A stretch of DNA of 64,000 bases from Augochlora pura (Eukaryota > Arthropoda > Insecta > Hymenoptera > Halictidae), in contig NC_135777.1 in the NCBI RefSeq assembly GCF_028453695.1, forward strand, positions 23,522,796 to 23,586,795. Reading direction: 5' to 3'. This document shows, in pieces, positions 48,509 through 59,659 of this stretch (the stretch's first letter is position 1; each line of letters opens with the position of its first letter). Made by a program: the position numbers and the translations under genes. Below the pieces are notes generated by a model. That model saw nothing but the letters and a program-made list of their open reading frames with translations, was not told the DNA's origin and searched no databases.

Positions 48509-51500
48509 ATGTCTGAAGTTCATAAAGTTAAGGAGGATGATTCCCGAATGGTACCAGGTGCATACAAAAGAGTGTTAAACATGTGGAAAAATCGTGAGTA
48601 TAAAACGGTGGTTTTTTAGTTACATACTTTCGTCGAATTTATCGCAAAAATTCCATAGTCTGTAATATAAAATGTATATATGTTAGAAATATTATTATTG
48701 AGTAAGTATAAGTAAATAATTTCGTTAAGATTGTACGAATCAATTAAAATAATATTATTCTAATACTATTCTATATGTTAGAATAGTATTATTAGTATTA
48801 TTATATGTTACAGCAAACTAGTTTCATCCGTTTTCGTAGTTGTTGAAATTTCTTGTCAGTGTACTAATTTTTATCAGTGCTACGCATTTTATTGTTCAAA
48901 ACGGTTTTCAACAAGCTAACCTCCATTAAGATTGCAATTCTTCTGTTATTGTTCATAATTTATAATATTATTTTTACAAAAAATTGGAACATTTCTTATC
49001 GAAGTTATACATATATACTTGACAAACATTAGATAAATTATCAATTCTCGGTGGGTTACTCCTACATATGTACATATAATATGGTCTGAAAACTGATAAA
49101 GAACAATTGAACACAATCGCAAGCCAACGGAAATAATATGAGTCACATTATGCGTGTATTTGTTCACGGCTATTAGAGACTGTTATGACTAATCTGTAAA
49201 ACTTCTTTTAATATTCTTGAATGTGTGGTATCAAATTCTTGCTTGTAATATCGTGCTGTTAACTCATCCTGTTTCCTACTTATATCGGTGTCAGTAATGC
49301 TTTTGCACGGTGGCTCAGAAAGCGGTAATTTCTGGCGAAAATCCAATTGTTCAACGTTCTTTTTTTTAACAAATCAACGACTTTCTAGATATTCGAAAGT
49401 TGCTTTTTCTTTTTCGGACGATCTTTCGATCAGATGTTATACCGCAAAAACAAAGTCGTCAAATATTATGTTTATTTAATTATTTTAGCTTCTTGTCGAA
49501 ATTAACTTAAACTGTGATTGGAACTGTTTCTTTGGAACTAATTTTCGATAAGTAGTCAAATATGGTATAAGAACATTATTCTCTTCAAGGCCGCTGTGCA
49601 ATGACAAGGAGTTGTGTTACCTGTCGTTGAACCATCGATCGAGTTTTCGAAATTATTATTTGAAATTCGAAAGATGAACTCGGGCGAGCCGTAGGATTGA
49701 TTCAACAACGGACGGAGAAGACGTTAGATCGAGGTTTAGCAGCATCGCGGAGAGAAGTCACACTTCGAGAGTCCTTTGTCCTTTGGTGCACGTGGCCCCC
49801 CTGCCTAAGAAACTTGCAACAATTTCGGGTCTCGACCACCCTGTGGCAGCACCGCAGTCTGCCGGTCGAAACCAGAAGCGGTAGAGCATTGCGCCGGGTT
49901 ACTTCCAAAGTGGACTGTTTTTGAGGACACAAACTCCACCCTCGCGGCTCACGTAATTCAATTAAAATGTTCCGTATGTACACGTAAGAGTAAATTCACG
50001 CGTTCACCGAGTGTCAACAACGTCCGAATAATTACAAGTGAAAACGTCCGTTCGTCGCGAGCTTCTTGAAAAAAAAAGAAATTTGTCTCACGGACCGTAC
50101 GCATTTCTTCGTAATTCAACCGCAATTAACAATACATTGTTACTCGAGTGTGCGTAACCTGAATGCGCGCCGGAGAATATTGTTTCGAGTGATCTCAATG
50201 GTTGACCCGGTGCCCGAGTACAATAATCGACCAGCGAAGATGTTAATTGTCATGGTCAATTACGTTGTTTACAATTATCGACAGTGATTCGTACGATCTA
50301 CGCGAGATTTCTCTGTTAATCGGTCACTTGTCCATGTGAAATGCTTATCCGTCGTTTCAGTGACACACATGTCTCCGTCGGAAACATTGTCTCCACATAC
50401 TGAACGACATACAATGTGATATAGATATATACAATATATTTATATACATATATATATCTATACATGTATGTGACCGTTTATCTATCAGCACGCGACAAGT
50501 CGAGTCGGTCAGTTTGTTCTGTGCGAGCATGAGAAACGTGGTGGATACCGTATATAGCCACAGAGATGTATCATCCTGGTTAGAAAGGGCGTGTGTGTTT
50601 GCTCTCCGACAACGAAATCTGTCCCGCCCGCGTTTCCAATTAATCGCGATTGGAAACCGTTCAAGCGCAGTTGAGAAACGATAAACATTGTTCGACGAGT
50701 AAACCCATGAAAGTGCAAAATTCACGACACATCCCCCCCTTTCGGTACACATTTTCGTCGCGACTAATCTCGAAAACATAAACCTGGGCGTAGTTGAAAT
50801 CGATCATCGCGCCATCAACAGAATTTCGCGGGGAAAACACGTCGCGGAGATCTCTCGGTTAAGCCGGAGCCTAATAAAAAGTGAATGTAATTTTGTTAGA
50901 AAATTAACGTTACGTTGTCAAATATTATCATGGTGTTACGAGACCTGTTGTTTCTATGTAATGGTTTTACGGATGATAAATTTCATTGTTGATACGAAAA
51001 CAAACGAGAGATGTGTCTAGATGTTGCATCTCAATTCTATTGAGCTTTGTTTTGTTAATACACGTTTGCCGATTAACAAATGCAGGCGCGATGTTTACAT
51101 TGGCGCTGATGGAAATAATAAGAGCCCGTTGATTCCTAATGATATCATTGTTTAGTGCTGTTAATGGTGAGTTAGCCATTCCTCCAACCGTGAACACACG
51201 CACCGGCTGTGAGCGAATGTAATTGAAGCACGTTTGTATACCGAGCAATTTATAGTGCGTGATTCCCGTGGGAAATCCGGCTGAAATAGTGTATTCGATC
51301 GTCAAAGTTCCGCCGCCCGGGAAGGGCCGTCAGAACGCGTGCTCAAATTCAAATATGCAAGCAGCAGTTACGTAGGCTGTAAGAGGGGGCGGCGGGTCAA
51401 CGGCGAGCTCACCTGAAATATTAAAGCATTGTTACTCTCGTCGTTATCGCTTCTAATATTCCGAGGAATTGTTATAAAAAAAAAAAAAACGTCAACGGTT

Positions 51501-54500
51501 TTTAATTGCCGCATTGTTTCATTATAACTGTTGAATAAGCTGCAACGTTGACTTCGTGATGTAATATTGGATTTTTAGCCGATATTCGCATACGTTACAT
51601 TGTTACTATTATAGTTGTATACTACGTATTTTCCGGCGTATATCTGTCTTCTTGTTGGAATCGGTATTGCGGTCAGCTTTTTGACGAACGTAGTAGTAGA
51701 CTCTGATCTATATCGATCGACGGTTAGTCGCGATACACGAGTGTCAAAATCGATACCGGCCGTACGACTAACGTGCGACACGTCGCGAGGGTCTCGCCTT
51801 TCGTAAAGCCGAGGTTCGGTTGAAAGCGGGGCCGAGAGCGTTTATTGCTGATACAACGGAAATCCACGATCGATATTGACGATGTTTAAATGCTGTGTGG
51901 GTAACAAGACCCCGAAGAAGGAGAAGCTGGGCGGCGAGGTGACGAAGCGAAGTCAGAAAGCGGGCGACTCGCAGATAGTTCCCATCGATTCGACGACGGT
52001 AGACGGTAACGGACAGATCGGAAGGGGCGAAAAGTTGAACGGCGACGTGCAGAGATCGGAGAAAGTTTCCCCGTCGATGGAGAATTGCCCGGCGGAACCG
52101 ATCGTCGACGATCTGACTGTGAAGAGTCCGCTGCCATCCGGTAAACGCGACGAAGTCAATGATTCGGTTAGATCGAGGAACGATTCGATGGTGGAATCGG
52201 GCGGCAAGAACTGCGACGATGTCGAAAATGGGGACGACGGTCGTACGAAAGAGCAGACGATAAGACGAGCAAGTGAAATCAAGGATGAAAGTGGAAACGG
52301 AGAAGTAGATGCGAGTGACAATGTTAGCGTGAGCGGCGGTGTCGAGGGTGGGGGTGGGTTGTTGGCGGTTATACTAAATTCCGGCGTTTCTAATACCGTC
52401 AAAACGAATCTTTACGATTCGACCACCGCGTACATCGAGAGAACGATCGACGATGGACCGGAAGAGGAAGGCGACGATTCGGTATTCGAAGCTTGTCCGA
52501 ACGACAACTCCACGAATAATAAACCACCGCCAGGTACACATTTTCACTTATGCAACGTTTACCGTCAGTTTTCGTAACTACTTCGGACGCGAAATTCTCT
52601 TAGCATTATTTTATCACCTGTTTTACCCTCGACTGTTACATTATTTTTGTTAGATTGCGTTGTACAATTCATCGGTAGTGCGGCAACCAGTTAACTGTTT
52701 TTGACGGCGACGTGTTTCTGTCACGGCAGTATACTCGTCATCTGTGAAATTTTTGCTGTTCAAATGCAAATTAAAATATATAAAATGGTTTGAATATTCG
52801 AAGGCCGTAACGAAATAAATCAGACAAAGAGCAAGATTATTATTATTATTATTATTATTACGAAAGAACTGTGTATGGTGTCTACGTTAGCTAGTATTTG
52901 TTTGCGCCATAGTTTTTTTAAGGTACACAGTTTTTAGAGGTCGCAACAGCTAACTGGTTGAAAGCATAATTTGCTCCGAAGTGAAATGGAATTCGTTGGA
53001 GTTTGTGTTTTATTATAATATTTTCTGAAGGGAAACGATAGGTAAAATTCCGAAGCACGTTCCATAAACTATTCTTGTGTATTTTATTTTTATTGGGTCG
53101 ATTTTTATCTTCGTCACCCCACTTTGGAATTCGCTTCTATCAATAATGTATCAACCCTCCAAAGCGGCGTCTTCTTCGATTTAACTTTTACTGTATTTTC
53201 ACTGTAAAAATTGTATTTAATCCGTTAACCGGGGAAATAGGTATCAGCGAATTTTACCGGTGCTGGAATCAATTCTAACTGGAATTCATTTGTTTAGCTC
53301 GCAGTGAGAGCAAAATCCCATCATTCGAATACAAATGTTTTATACCTAAACGATCTATCCGGAAAATGCTGTGCCACGAGTCACGAGTAAACAGCGTCAG
53401 CGATGCGTTCTGATCAATCGGAGACAAAAGGTGCCGCGGGGATATTGATACGTGTGCCAACGCGGTGATAATAAAAAAAAACGATGTATCGATTTTTTCA
53501 ACGTATTGTATGACGTCTATACGATTTCGTATAGAATCAGCGCCGTTCTATACGCGTTGTAGATATACATATTTTTGAATAATGAAGTGACTCGCTGCAG
53601 CGTGTTGCGGAATCAATCATTGTCCTGACGGCGAGTTGGCTCGGTTAGCGGGCTGTTAAAGTATTCCTTGGCGACGAGTTAACTCGTCCGGCGCGTTGCA
53701 GAAGACATATTCCAGTGACGTGTTGATACGTATTCCCCGGTTAATAGGATATCGAGGAAACTCTGTGTGATAAAATGTCAATTTTAAGATGTACGATGCA
53801 CAGCTTCGTCAGTGCCTCGATGGCTGTCGGAAGAGGACGACGGCGAACATGATTCGGAAGAGTGCAGCGGAATGCAAGAACCACCCGCGACGCCAGTTGC
53901 CCGCGACGAGCTAGCCTTAAGGCGTCACAGATTCTTCTCCGATTTATTACAAGCCGCGCAAAACGCGACCGAGCACAGAGTGAGGTTCGACCCCCTAGGA
54001 CCGATGGTGCACACTGGTTAGGGTTCACCCTAAATCCATTTCTTACTTTGTATGATTTTTATTGATTGCATTCTTTTTTTTTGTAATTTCAAACGTTCGT
54101 TTCCAATACATTGCATTTGTTTCTTATGATCTGTTTTATCTTTTTTTTTTAAGGAGACACCCGATAGACGGTCATAATGGTAATAGCTGTCCATTCCGCT
54201 TATATGTTGCAAGTCTGAAGAAACAAGTCTTCTTAAAAAAAAAAAAACAAAAACAGATCGTAACACTGTTAATATAACGTAGTGTCGTGTATTGTCCACG
54301 CGCAACAATACCTTAATATTTTTTTATTTTCTTTATACTATGCGACACCAATCGGTGACTTACATGATTATGGTGACCATCGCTGTTTTGTAGAACTGTA
54401 TGTCTCAATCATAATCTCATAGTTGTTAGTTAAGTTTATTTTTGCAATTCGATCGAATGTTATATTATTGCTTTCGATAACTTGAAATTATGAAAAGAAT

Positions 54501-57500
54501 TATTAATATGTATGCCGATGTGTAGCAAAGCTGAAGGCACCATAATGTGATCGAACTTGAGCACAAGTTTAAAATATGAACGGTCATAAATATCTTACAG
54601 ATCGTAGTAACTTTGAAATACACGTGACGTATAATGTGTGGTACAATGTATATCCGAGATGAAGGTACATGTACCGGCGTCGGGAAACATTCTCCATTCT
54701 CAAGTTTATACAGGAGCATTCTCGCGTTTATCACAAGTTTTCAGGCTTTAACGCATTGTCTCGAACTTGGTTCGTTCTATTTTTATCGTTCGACCTATTT
54801 ACCTTTCAATCGGTTGTAATATTTAACGAGCTCCATATAGCGTGAAACACTATTTTCGATCAAGGAATTATAATTGTGAGAATTGATCGACGTAATGATT
54901 CTTTTATTTATTTATGATACATTTGTTGAATTTATTATTGCAATGCAATTTCTGAAATAATATTTACGGAGAGCTGAGAATATTAAAATGTTTGTTACTT
55001 ATTTGCGTCGATGCGATTTCATTGTCGTTAAATAATCGTTGGAATTACCGTGAAAAATCCGCTGGACGAAATAGCGCCTCTGCCCACACTGGGTATTATA
55101 ACGCTGACGGTTGCGATTCAGTTTTCACAGATTTCCTAAGAATAGGCCGGCGTGTACACGGCGTTGAATAACATTAGGATCGCGGTTTAGTTCTTCACCA
55201 GCTTCTGAAAAGTCGAGTTGCCGCGGACCGCGATCGTTTCATTTGTAAAAATAATCCTCGGTAAATTAGATTAAATACTTAAAACGGAGAGCGATTTTAA
55301 CTTTGTTTTATGTCGAGTTCGATGGACGCGGGAACTATTGTTTCGGTTTATTGTTGTTTCAAAATCGATCGTTTGTCTCGTCTGCTCATTAAACGAAGAC
55401 GCTGGAATTTAGAAATATCGAATGTTACTTCGATCGTATTTGCGCAAATAATGTACTAAAATATTTTTAGTGATTCGATGGAAACACAGATTTATTTCTA
55501 TTACTCATGCTTGCAACATAATGATCTAATGGCTGTGGATGTTGCTCCAACTATTTATACACTCATTCTATATTTAATATTACATTTCATAAACGCGAAC
55601 TATCTGGAATATATTTCTTTAGCTTCAAAATAATTCTACATTGTGGTTGTTACTAGAACGTGATATTTTATGTAAAATAAAAATTGCTTGCATTGATCGC
55701 AAGATGTGGGCATTTATTTCTGTACTTAGCCATTTTACTAGGTGAAACGTGATACAACGGTATTCTTAATAGTTCTCATTGGCATTTAATAAATGTGTTT
55801 AAATATCGCGTTAATTTTCGAAGGGAATTCCTCGAAAGCGATACTAAATTTATCGGATTCTGAGTTTTTGCCTGGGAACGCTCGGAGTCACGACCCCGGT
55901 CGAAAAACACTTCGAACCGGCGGCCGTTGAGACTCGGCGACCTCGGCAACAACGAACGATAATAGAGTCAAAATCGAAATCGGAACGTTATACAGAGGAC
56001 AAAGCAAATTTTAACGGACTTCGGAAAAATTTGCATGGTAACCGGGTATAGAGAGAGAGAGAATCGGCAAGTTAGAACGGTTACGCTAACTTCCCGAATA
56101 TAGCCGATGAAGCGCGACGGGGCCCGAAGTATTTTTCGAAGGCACCTCCGCTCTTCGAGCATACAGATTTTGTGCTGTGACCTCGTACGAGACACATCGA
56201 TCGTTTTGTCGTGTGCCATCGTGTGCTTTCGTGTGACGAAAAGGAAAGAGGTTTAACCAGAAGCGGTTTCTTCTGGACGCAGACAAGATTCGAGCTTTCG
56301 GTAAGGTTAAGAGTTCAAATGTGTTTTACATTTGCGCGTTTTCTACCGAAAAGCGACTCTAGTTGTGCTGTGCTTTCTCCAGCGCAATTAGAGAGATTAG
56401 AGCCTACACCCTCCGCTCGGCCTGCACTATTGCTGTGCTCGAGCTGTGAGTTTGTAGCGCATTAACAGAGCATTCAGGTGATACGCGAATCTTCCGAGTT
56501 CGGCGCGTCCTGTACTGTTACAGTGCACGAGTCGAACGTTCGGGTCGCAACAATCTTTTCCTGACTCGCTAGACAGTTGAGCTCGATTAGAGCGACTGTC
56601 TTGCATTTCTGTTTGTAGTATACGGCGTACGGCGAGGACCTACGATTGATTGGCCTCGTCGAACGGTTTCTCTTGGGCGGATCACACCGAGGGTCAACCT
56701 CGCTAGCAAGATGCAGGAGGTGCACGCCCTGCACTTGTCTAGCGGTCGAGCTCCGGCGGGTACTAAACTTCGCTCAACGGGATCGTTTGGGGTAGGTCTG
56801 GATGCTGCAGATCCCTGTGGCCCCCCACTCCCCGTTGCTCCTCGAGACCCGTGCATCTCGAAAATAGGAGTGAGAGTTTCGATTGGGGATTCTTAACGTC
56901 GTATCGCTCGTGGAACAGATCTGCTGGAGATTTACGACCTCCAGTGGACGAGTGCCGAGCAGAAATGTATCTCTCTAGCCAGGACTGCCCGCAGATTCGC
57001 TGGATGATTCCGAATCTGCGTAGAGCGGCCGTTTGTGGATAGTCGGACATGACCGACGGGACATCGGCCGTCCTGGGCTACAGAGGGTGAGACCGTGGTA
57101 TCGGAAACTCACGTACGATTCCACGCGCTCGTCACTGGATGCATTCCTTGGCTTTCAAAGGAGCATCAGTGCGACCGAAATTGGCTCACTCAGGACGGAT
57201 TCACGACTGAGTGGCCCCCTTCTCGCTGGAGCACGCGTTTTGCTGTTGCCCAGCTGAGTTGGGACAACAAATAGCTGATTGACAGCTTTATTAATTTTGT
57301 TGGTGGTTCCGGCCAATATTTCTTATTTTTCAGAACCCGGACGCAACCCACGCATCGTGCTGCGCCTGGTCCCAGCCGACCGCACCCGACGAAGCGAGCG
57401 AAACGACAACACGCAGGAGATCGCCCTGTAGAAGCGTCGAAATAAATCGCTGGGTTGCTTTTTCCACCAACTGGAGTAGATTTTGTTCAAGACCTTTTCA

Positions 57501-59417
57501 CGCTCTCCTATCCCTCGGTACCGACAATCCGTTAGAGTCACGGTCAGCCGATCTTCTAACAAAATGCATAAAATCCGTAATAGCATGTTGTGTTCTGATA
57601 AAATAATTATGTGATTCGCTCTTAAATTTTACGAGCACTAAGAAATACAATTTTCATTCTCTCTGCATGCATTCTTTAACACTTCATGGGATGTAAATGA
57701 TTTATATGCCGTTATATAAGGATGGTTTTCATTATCTCTTAATAGCATTTTTATCTCTATGCATTGACTGGTTCAATTTGTATTACATTAAAGGCTGCGA
57801 CTCTAGCGATAAGGAGGATCATTTAGAAGAACTAGTAAATCGATTGGAAAGCGTCACCAAACGATTAGAAAACGTGCGACATCATCCGTTAGCTGAAACT
57901 CAAGATACTGCTGTTCAGACGAACACTCCTTCGCCGAGGAGGTCTAAACCAGTCGAGAACGGTACGTCGGTACAGTCTGCCTCGCCTGTTCAGTCACCTG
58001 CGAAATCAGCATCAATAAAAATTGAAAGCATGTCGGTCGCTGGCTACGAAGATATTCTGGCTGGACCTGTCAGAGAATACTTGCAGTTGAGTAATAAAAT
58101 TGGCGGAGATGTGGCAGCTCACAGCAAGCTTGTAGAAGCAGCATTTCAGTAAGTAGTTTCGTATTGAACAGCGATATCGTTTCAAAGTTTCTATAGACGA
58201 ATAAAATTGATCAAATAAATCTTTTGCTTTTCTTACTTATAGAATTCAGCTGGATTTCATTCAAACCGCGGCAACTCGGCCGGAGCCAGCAAACCAAGTG
58301 GAACAGGTTAATATCCTTTCGCGCACCGCCACACAAATTGAACAGATACAAAGTTTCCGCGAAAAGAATAGAGCTTCTCCGTTTTTCAATCATTTGTCAG
58401 CGATTAGCGAAAGTATTCCAGCTCTAGGATGGGTGGTCGTGACACCCGCCCCGGCACCTTTCGTGAAAGAGATGAACAACGCCGGACAATTTTATACCAA
58501 TCGCGTTTTAAAAGACTGGAAAGAAAAGTGGGTACTTGTGTTTGTAAAAAAAAAAAGTTATTCCTTGACGGAGAGTTCATTATAATCTTTGATATCCGCA
58601 GAGATAAAGTGCATGCGGAATGGTGCAAGGCTTGGGTACAAACGTTAACCGATCTTCAGCAATACATAAAACAACATCACACAACAGGACTGGTGTGGGC
58701 AAAAAGTGGCTCTGCACCAGCAGGTATACCACCACCTCCACCGCCGTGTATGCCTTCTATTGGCGATGTGGCGCCCATCGGCATTGGCGACGACAGAAGC
58801 GCCCTTTTCGCGGAAATCAATCAGGGAGAAGCTATCACGAAGAGTAAATATTACACGAGTGTTAGAATATTAATATTTCGGTTGCAGGAAATCATAAAAT
58901 GTACGTTTCGTTTAAACAGATTTAAAGAAAGTAACTTCTGACATGCAAACGCATAAAAACCCCTCGCTCAGAACCGGCCCGGCACCATTTAAGGCCCCAG
59001 TAGTCGGTAATGCCATACCAACGAAGATAGTACCGCCTGCAAATGCACCAATTGACAAGCCACCGGTATTTACTAAAGATGGAAAGAAATGGCTCATAGT
59101 AAGTACTACCTTTGACATTATTAGTTTAAAAATGGTATCGTTATTGAACTATTACATTATTTATTATGCGTTCATATATGATTGATGGTATATCTCATTT
59201 TCTATTATAGGAATATCATAAAGGAAACAAAGATTTGCTCGTTGAAAACGTGGAGATGAATAACGTCATCTACATGTTCCGATGTCAAGATAGTACTTTA
59301 GTTGTTAAAGGCAAAGTGAATTCTGTCGTGATGGACTCGTGCCGCAAATCATCCGTTGTTTTCGACTCACTTGTGTCGAGCATTGAATTCGTCAACTGTC
59401 AGAGTGTCCAAATGCAG
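48509..59417 (+). CDS. capt: Adenylyl cyclase-associated protein (capulet/CAP), 3' end outside the window
   Basis: CAP binds and recycles actin monomers with cofilin and links to adenylyl cyclase in yeast (family knowledge). Shared exons: 57794-58148, 58243-58527, 58602-58843, 58920-59098, 59211-59417. Two alternative starts join them in phase 1: 48509-48593 (451 aa so far) or 51882-52533 plus 53813-54016 (708 aa so far). Landmarks: coiled start EELVNRLESVTKRLENV, SVAGYEDILAGPVREYLQLS, FREKNRASPFFNHLSAISES, a poly-Pro segment GIPPPPPPCMP, RSALFAEINQGEAITKS, SDMQTHKNPSLR, then the CARP beta-helix start NVIYMFRCQDSTLVVKGKVN. The final exon ends QSVQMQ at a GTAAGT donor. The last 70 or so residues of the family (VPTISI-TDGC region) are missing and must lie beyond 64 kb. 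Confidence 0.92.
48594..51881 (+). other. Large capulet intron with a possible second promoter
   Basis: Over 3 kb without a supported exon. Holds a perfect 13-bp AT-rich hairpin at 48761-48791 and a TA-rich tract at 50415-50470. The final 600 bp before 51882 are GC-richer and may be the promoter of the long isoform. Frames at 49697-49983 and 50357-50779 overlap on opposite strands and are not supported. Confidence 0.45.
48761..48791. repeat. Perfect 13-bp AT-rich hairpin
   Basis: TAATACTATTCTA (48761-48773), a five-base loop TATGT, and TAGAATAGTATTA (48779-48791). It lies 170 bp inside the capulet intron, and could simply be AT-rich chance or a replication slippage product. Confidence 0.7.
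51882..54016 (+). CDS. capt: Alternative N-terminal exons of capulet (long isoform)
   Basis: Exon 51882-52533 begins MFKCCVGNKTPKKEKLGGEV, encodes 217 residues rich in Asp, Glu, Ser, Asn and Gly, and ends KPPP at a GTACAC donor. Exon 53813-54016 continues VPRWLSEEDDGEHDSEECSG and ends VRFDPLGPMVHT, phase 1, and joins the shared exon GCDSSDKEDHLEELVNRLE. Two in-frame acceptors are possible for the second exon (53804 and 53813). The Cys-Cys near the N-terminus followed by lysines could be a palmitoylation site. The extension is predicted disordered. Fly capulet is known to me to have longer isoforms, but the correspondence is not checked. Confidence 0.75.
52534..53812 (+). other. Capulet intron with an (ATT)n microsatellite
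   Basis: 1.3-kb intron between the two long-isoform exons. It contains an uninterrupted (ATT)n tract at 52836-52860 and otherwise unremarkable AT-rich sequence. The frame at 53275-53460 (minus) is not supported. Confidence 0.6.
52836..52860. repeat. (ATT)n microsatellite
   Basis: Eight uninterrupted ATT units within the capulet intron. Confidence 0.9.
54017..57793 (+). other. Large capulet intron containing a CpG-rich island
   Basis: From 54.0 to 55.8 kb it is AT-rich. From about 55.85 to 57.5 kb it becomes GC- and CpG-rich with many purine/pyrimidine-balanced stretches, typical of an internal promoter. A spliced candidate frame is listed separately. Open frames on the minus strand here (56086-57050) mirror the same GC-rich DNA and are not supported. 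Confidence 0.5.
56711..57606 (+). CDS. Candidate spliced ORF or alternative first exons inside the CpG island
   Basis: An ATG at 56711 opens 27 codons (MQEVHALHLSSGRAPAGTKL onward) to a GGG/GTAGGT donor at 56792. A strong acceptor (TATTTCTTATTTTTCAG, ending 57333) begins a second segment in the same phase that stays open for 90 codons (NPDATHASCCAWSQPTAPDE onward) to TAA at 57604-57606. The total would be 117 aa. An internal weak donor (GGA/GTAGAT at 57476) would join the second segment to the shared capulet exon in frame. A further ATG at 57049 with a GAGG/GTGAGA donor is also available. No homology is recognised, so this may equally be a capulet leader. Confidence 0.35.
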
Positions 59418-59659
59418 GTAAGTCTTTTTATCGCCGTTACATGTATAAATGTGGTCTCCTATGTTTTCGTTTAGTGTAACGTATAAAAAATATATTTATT
59501 TCAAAATGTGTTCGTATATACAGAACGTAATTACACAGAGTGGTCATCCCTATATTGAAAATTAAAAGGACAATGTATAAAAAGTATGCCTGGGACCATT
59601 ATTTATGAATTTTATGGATGTAGATATTAAATAATATTTTTTATCGACGGTCAGTTAAA
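59418..59659. other. Capulet last-seen donor to 3' end of the antisense gene
   Basis: 242 bp, AT-rich. It starts the last visible capulet intron (GTAAGT at 59418) and should contain the polyadenylation site of the minus-strand gene. No VPTISI-type capulet exon is present, so capulet continues beyond the window. Confidence 0.6.

Noticed and set aside
57697..57793. ATG-initiated frame MIYMPLYKDG that reads through into the capulet exon
   Set aside because: It crosses the acceptor used by both first-exon isoforms and encodes intronic AT-rich sequence; a real start here is unlikely but cannot be fully excluded.
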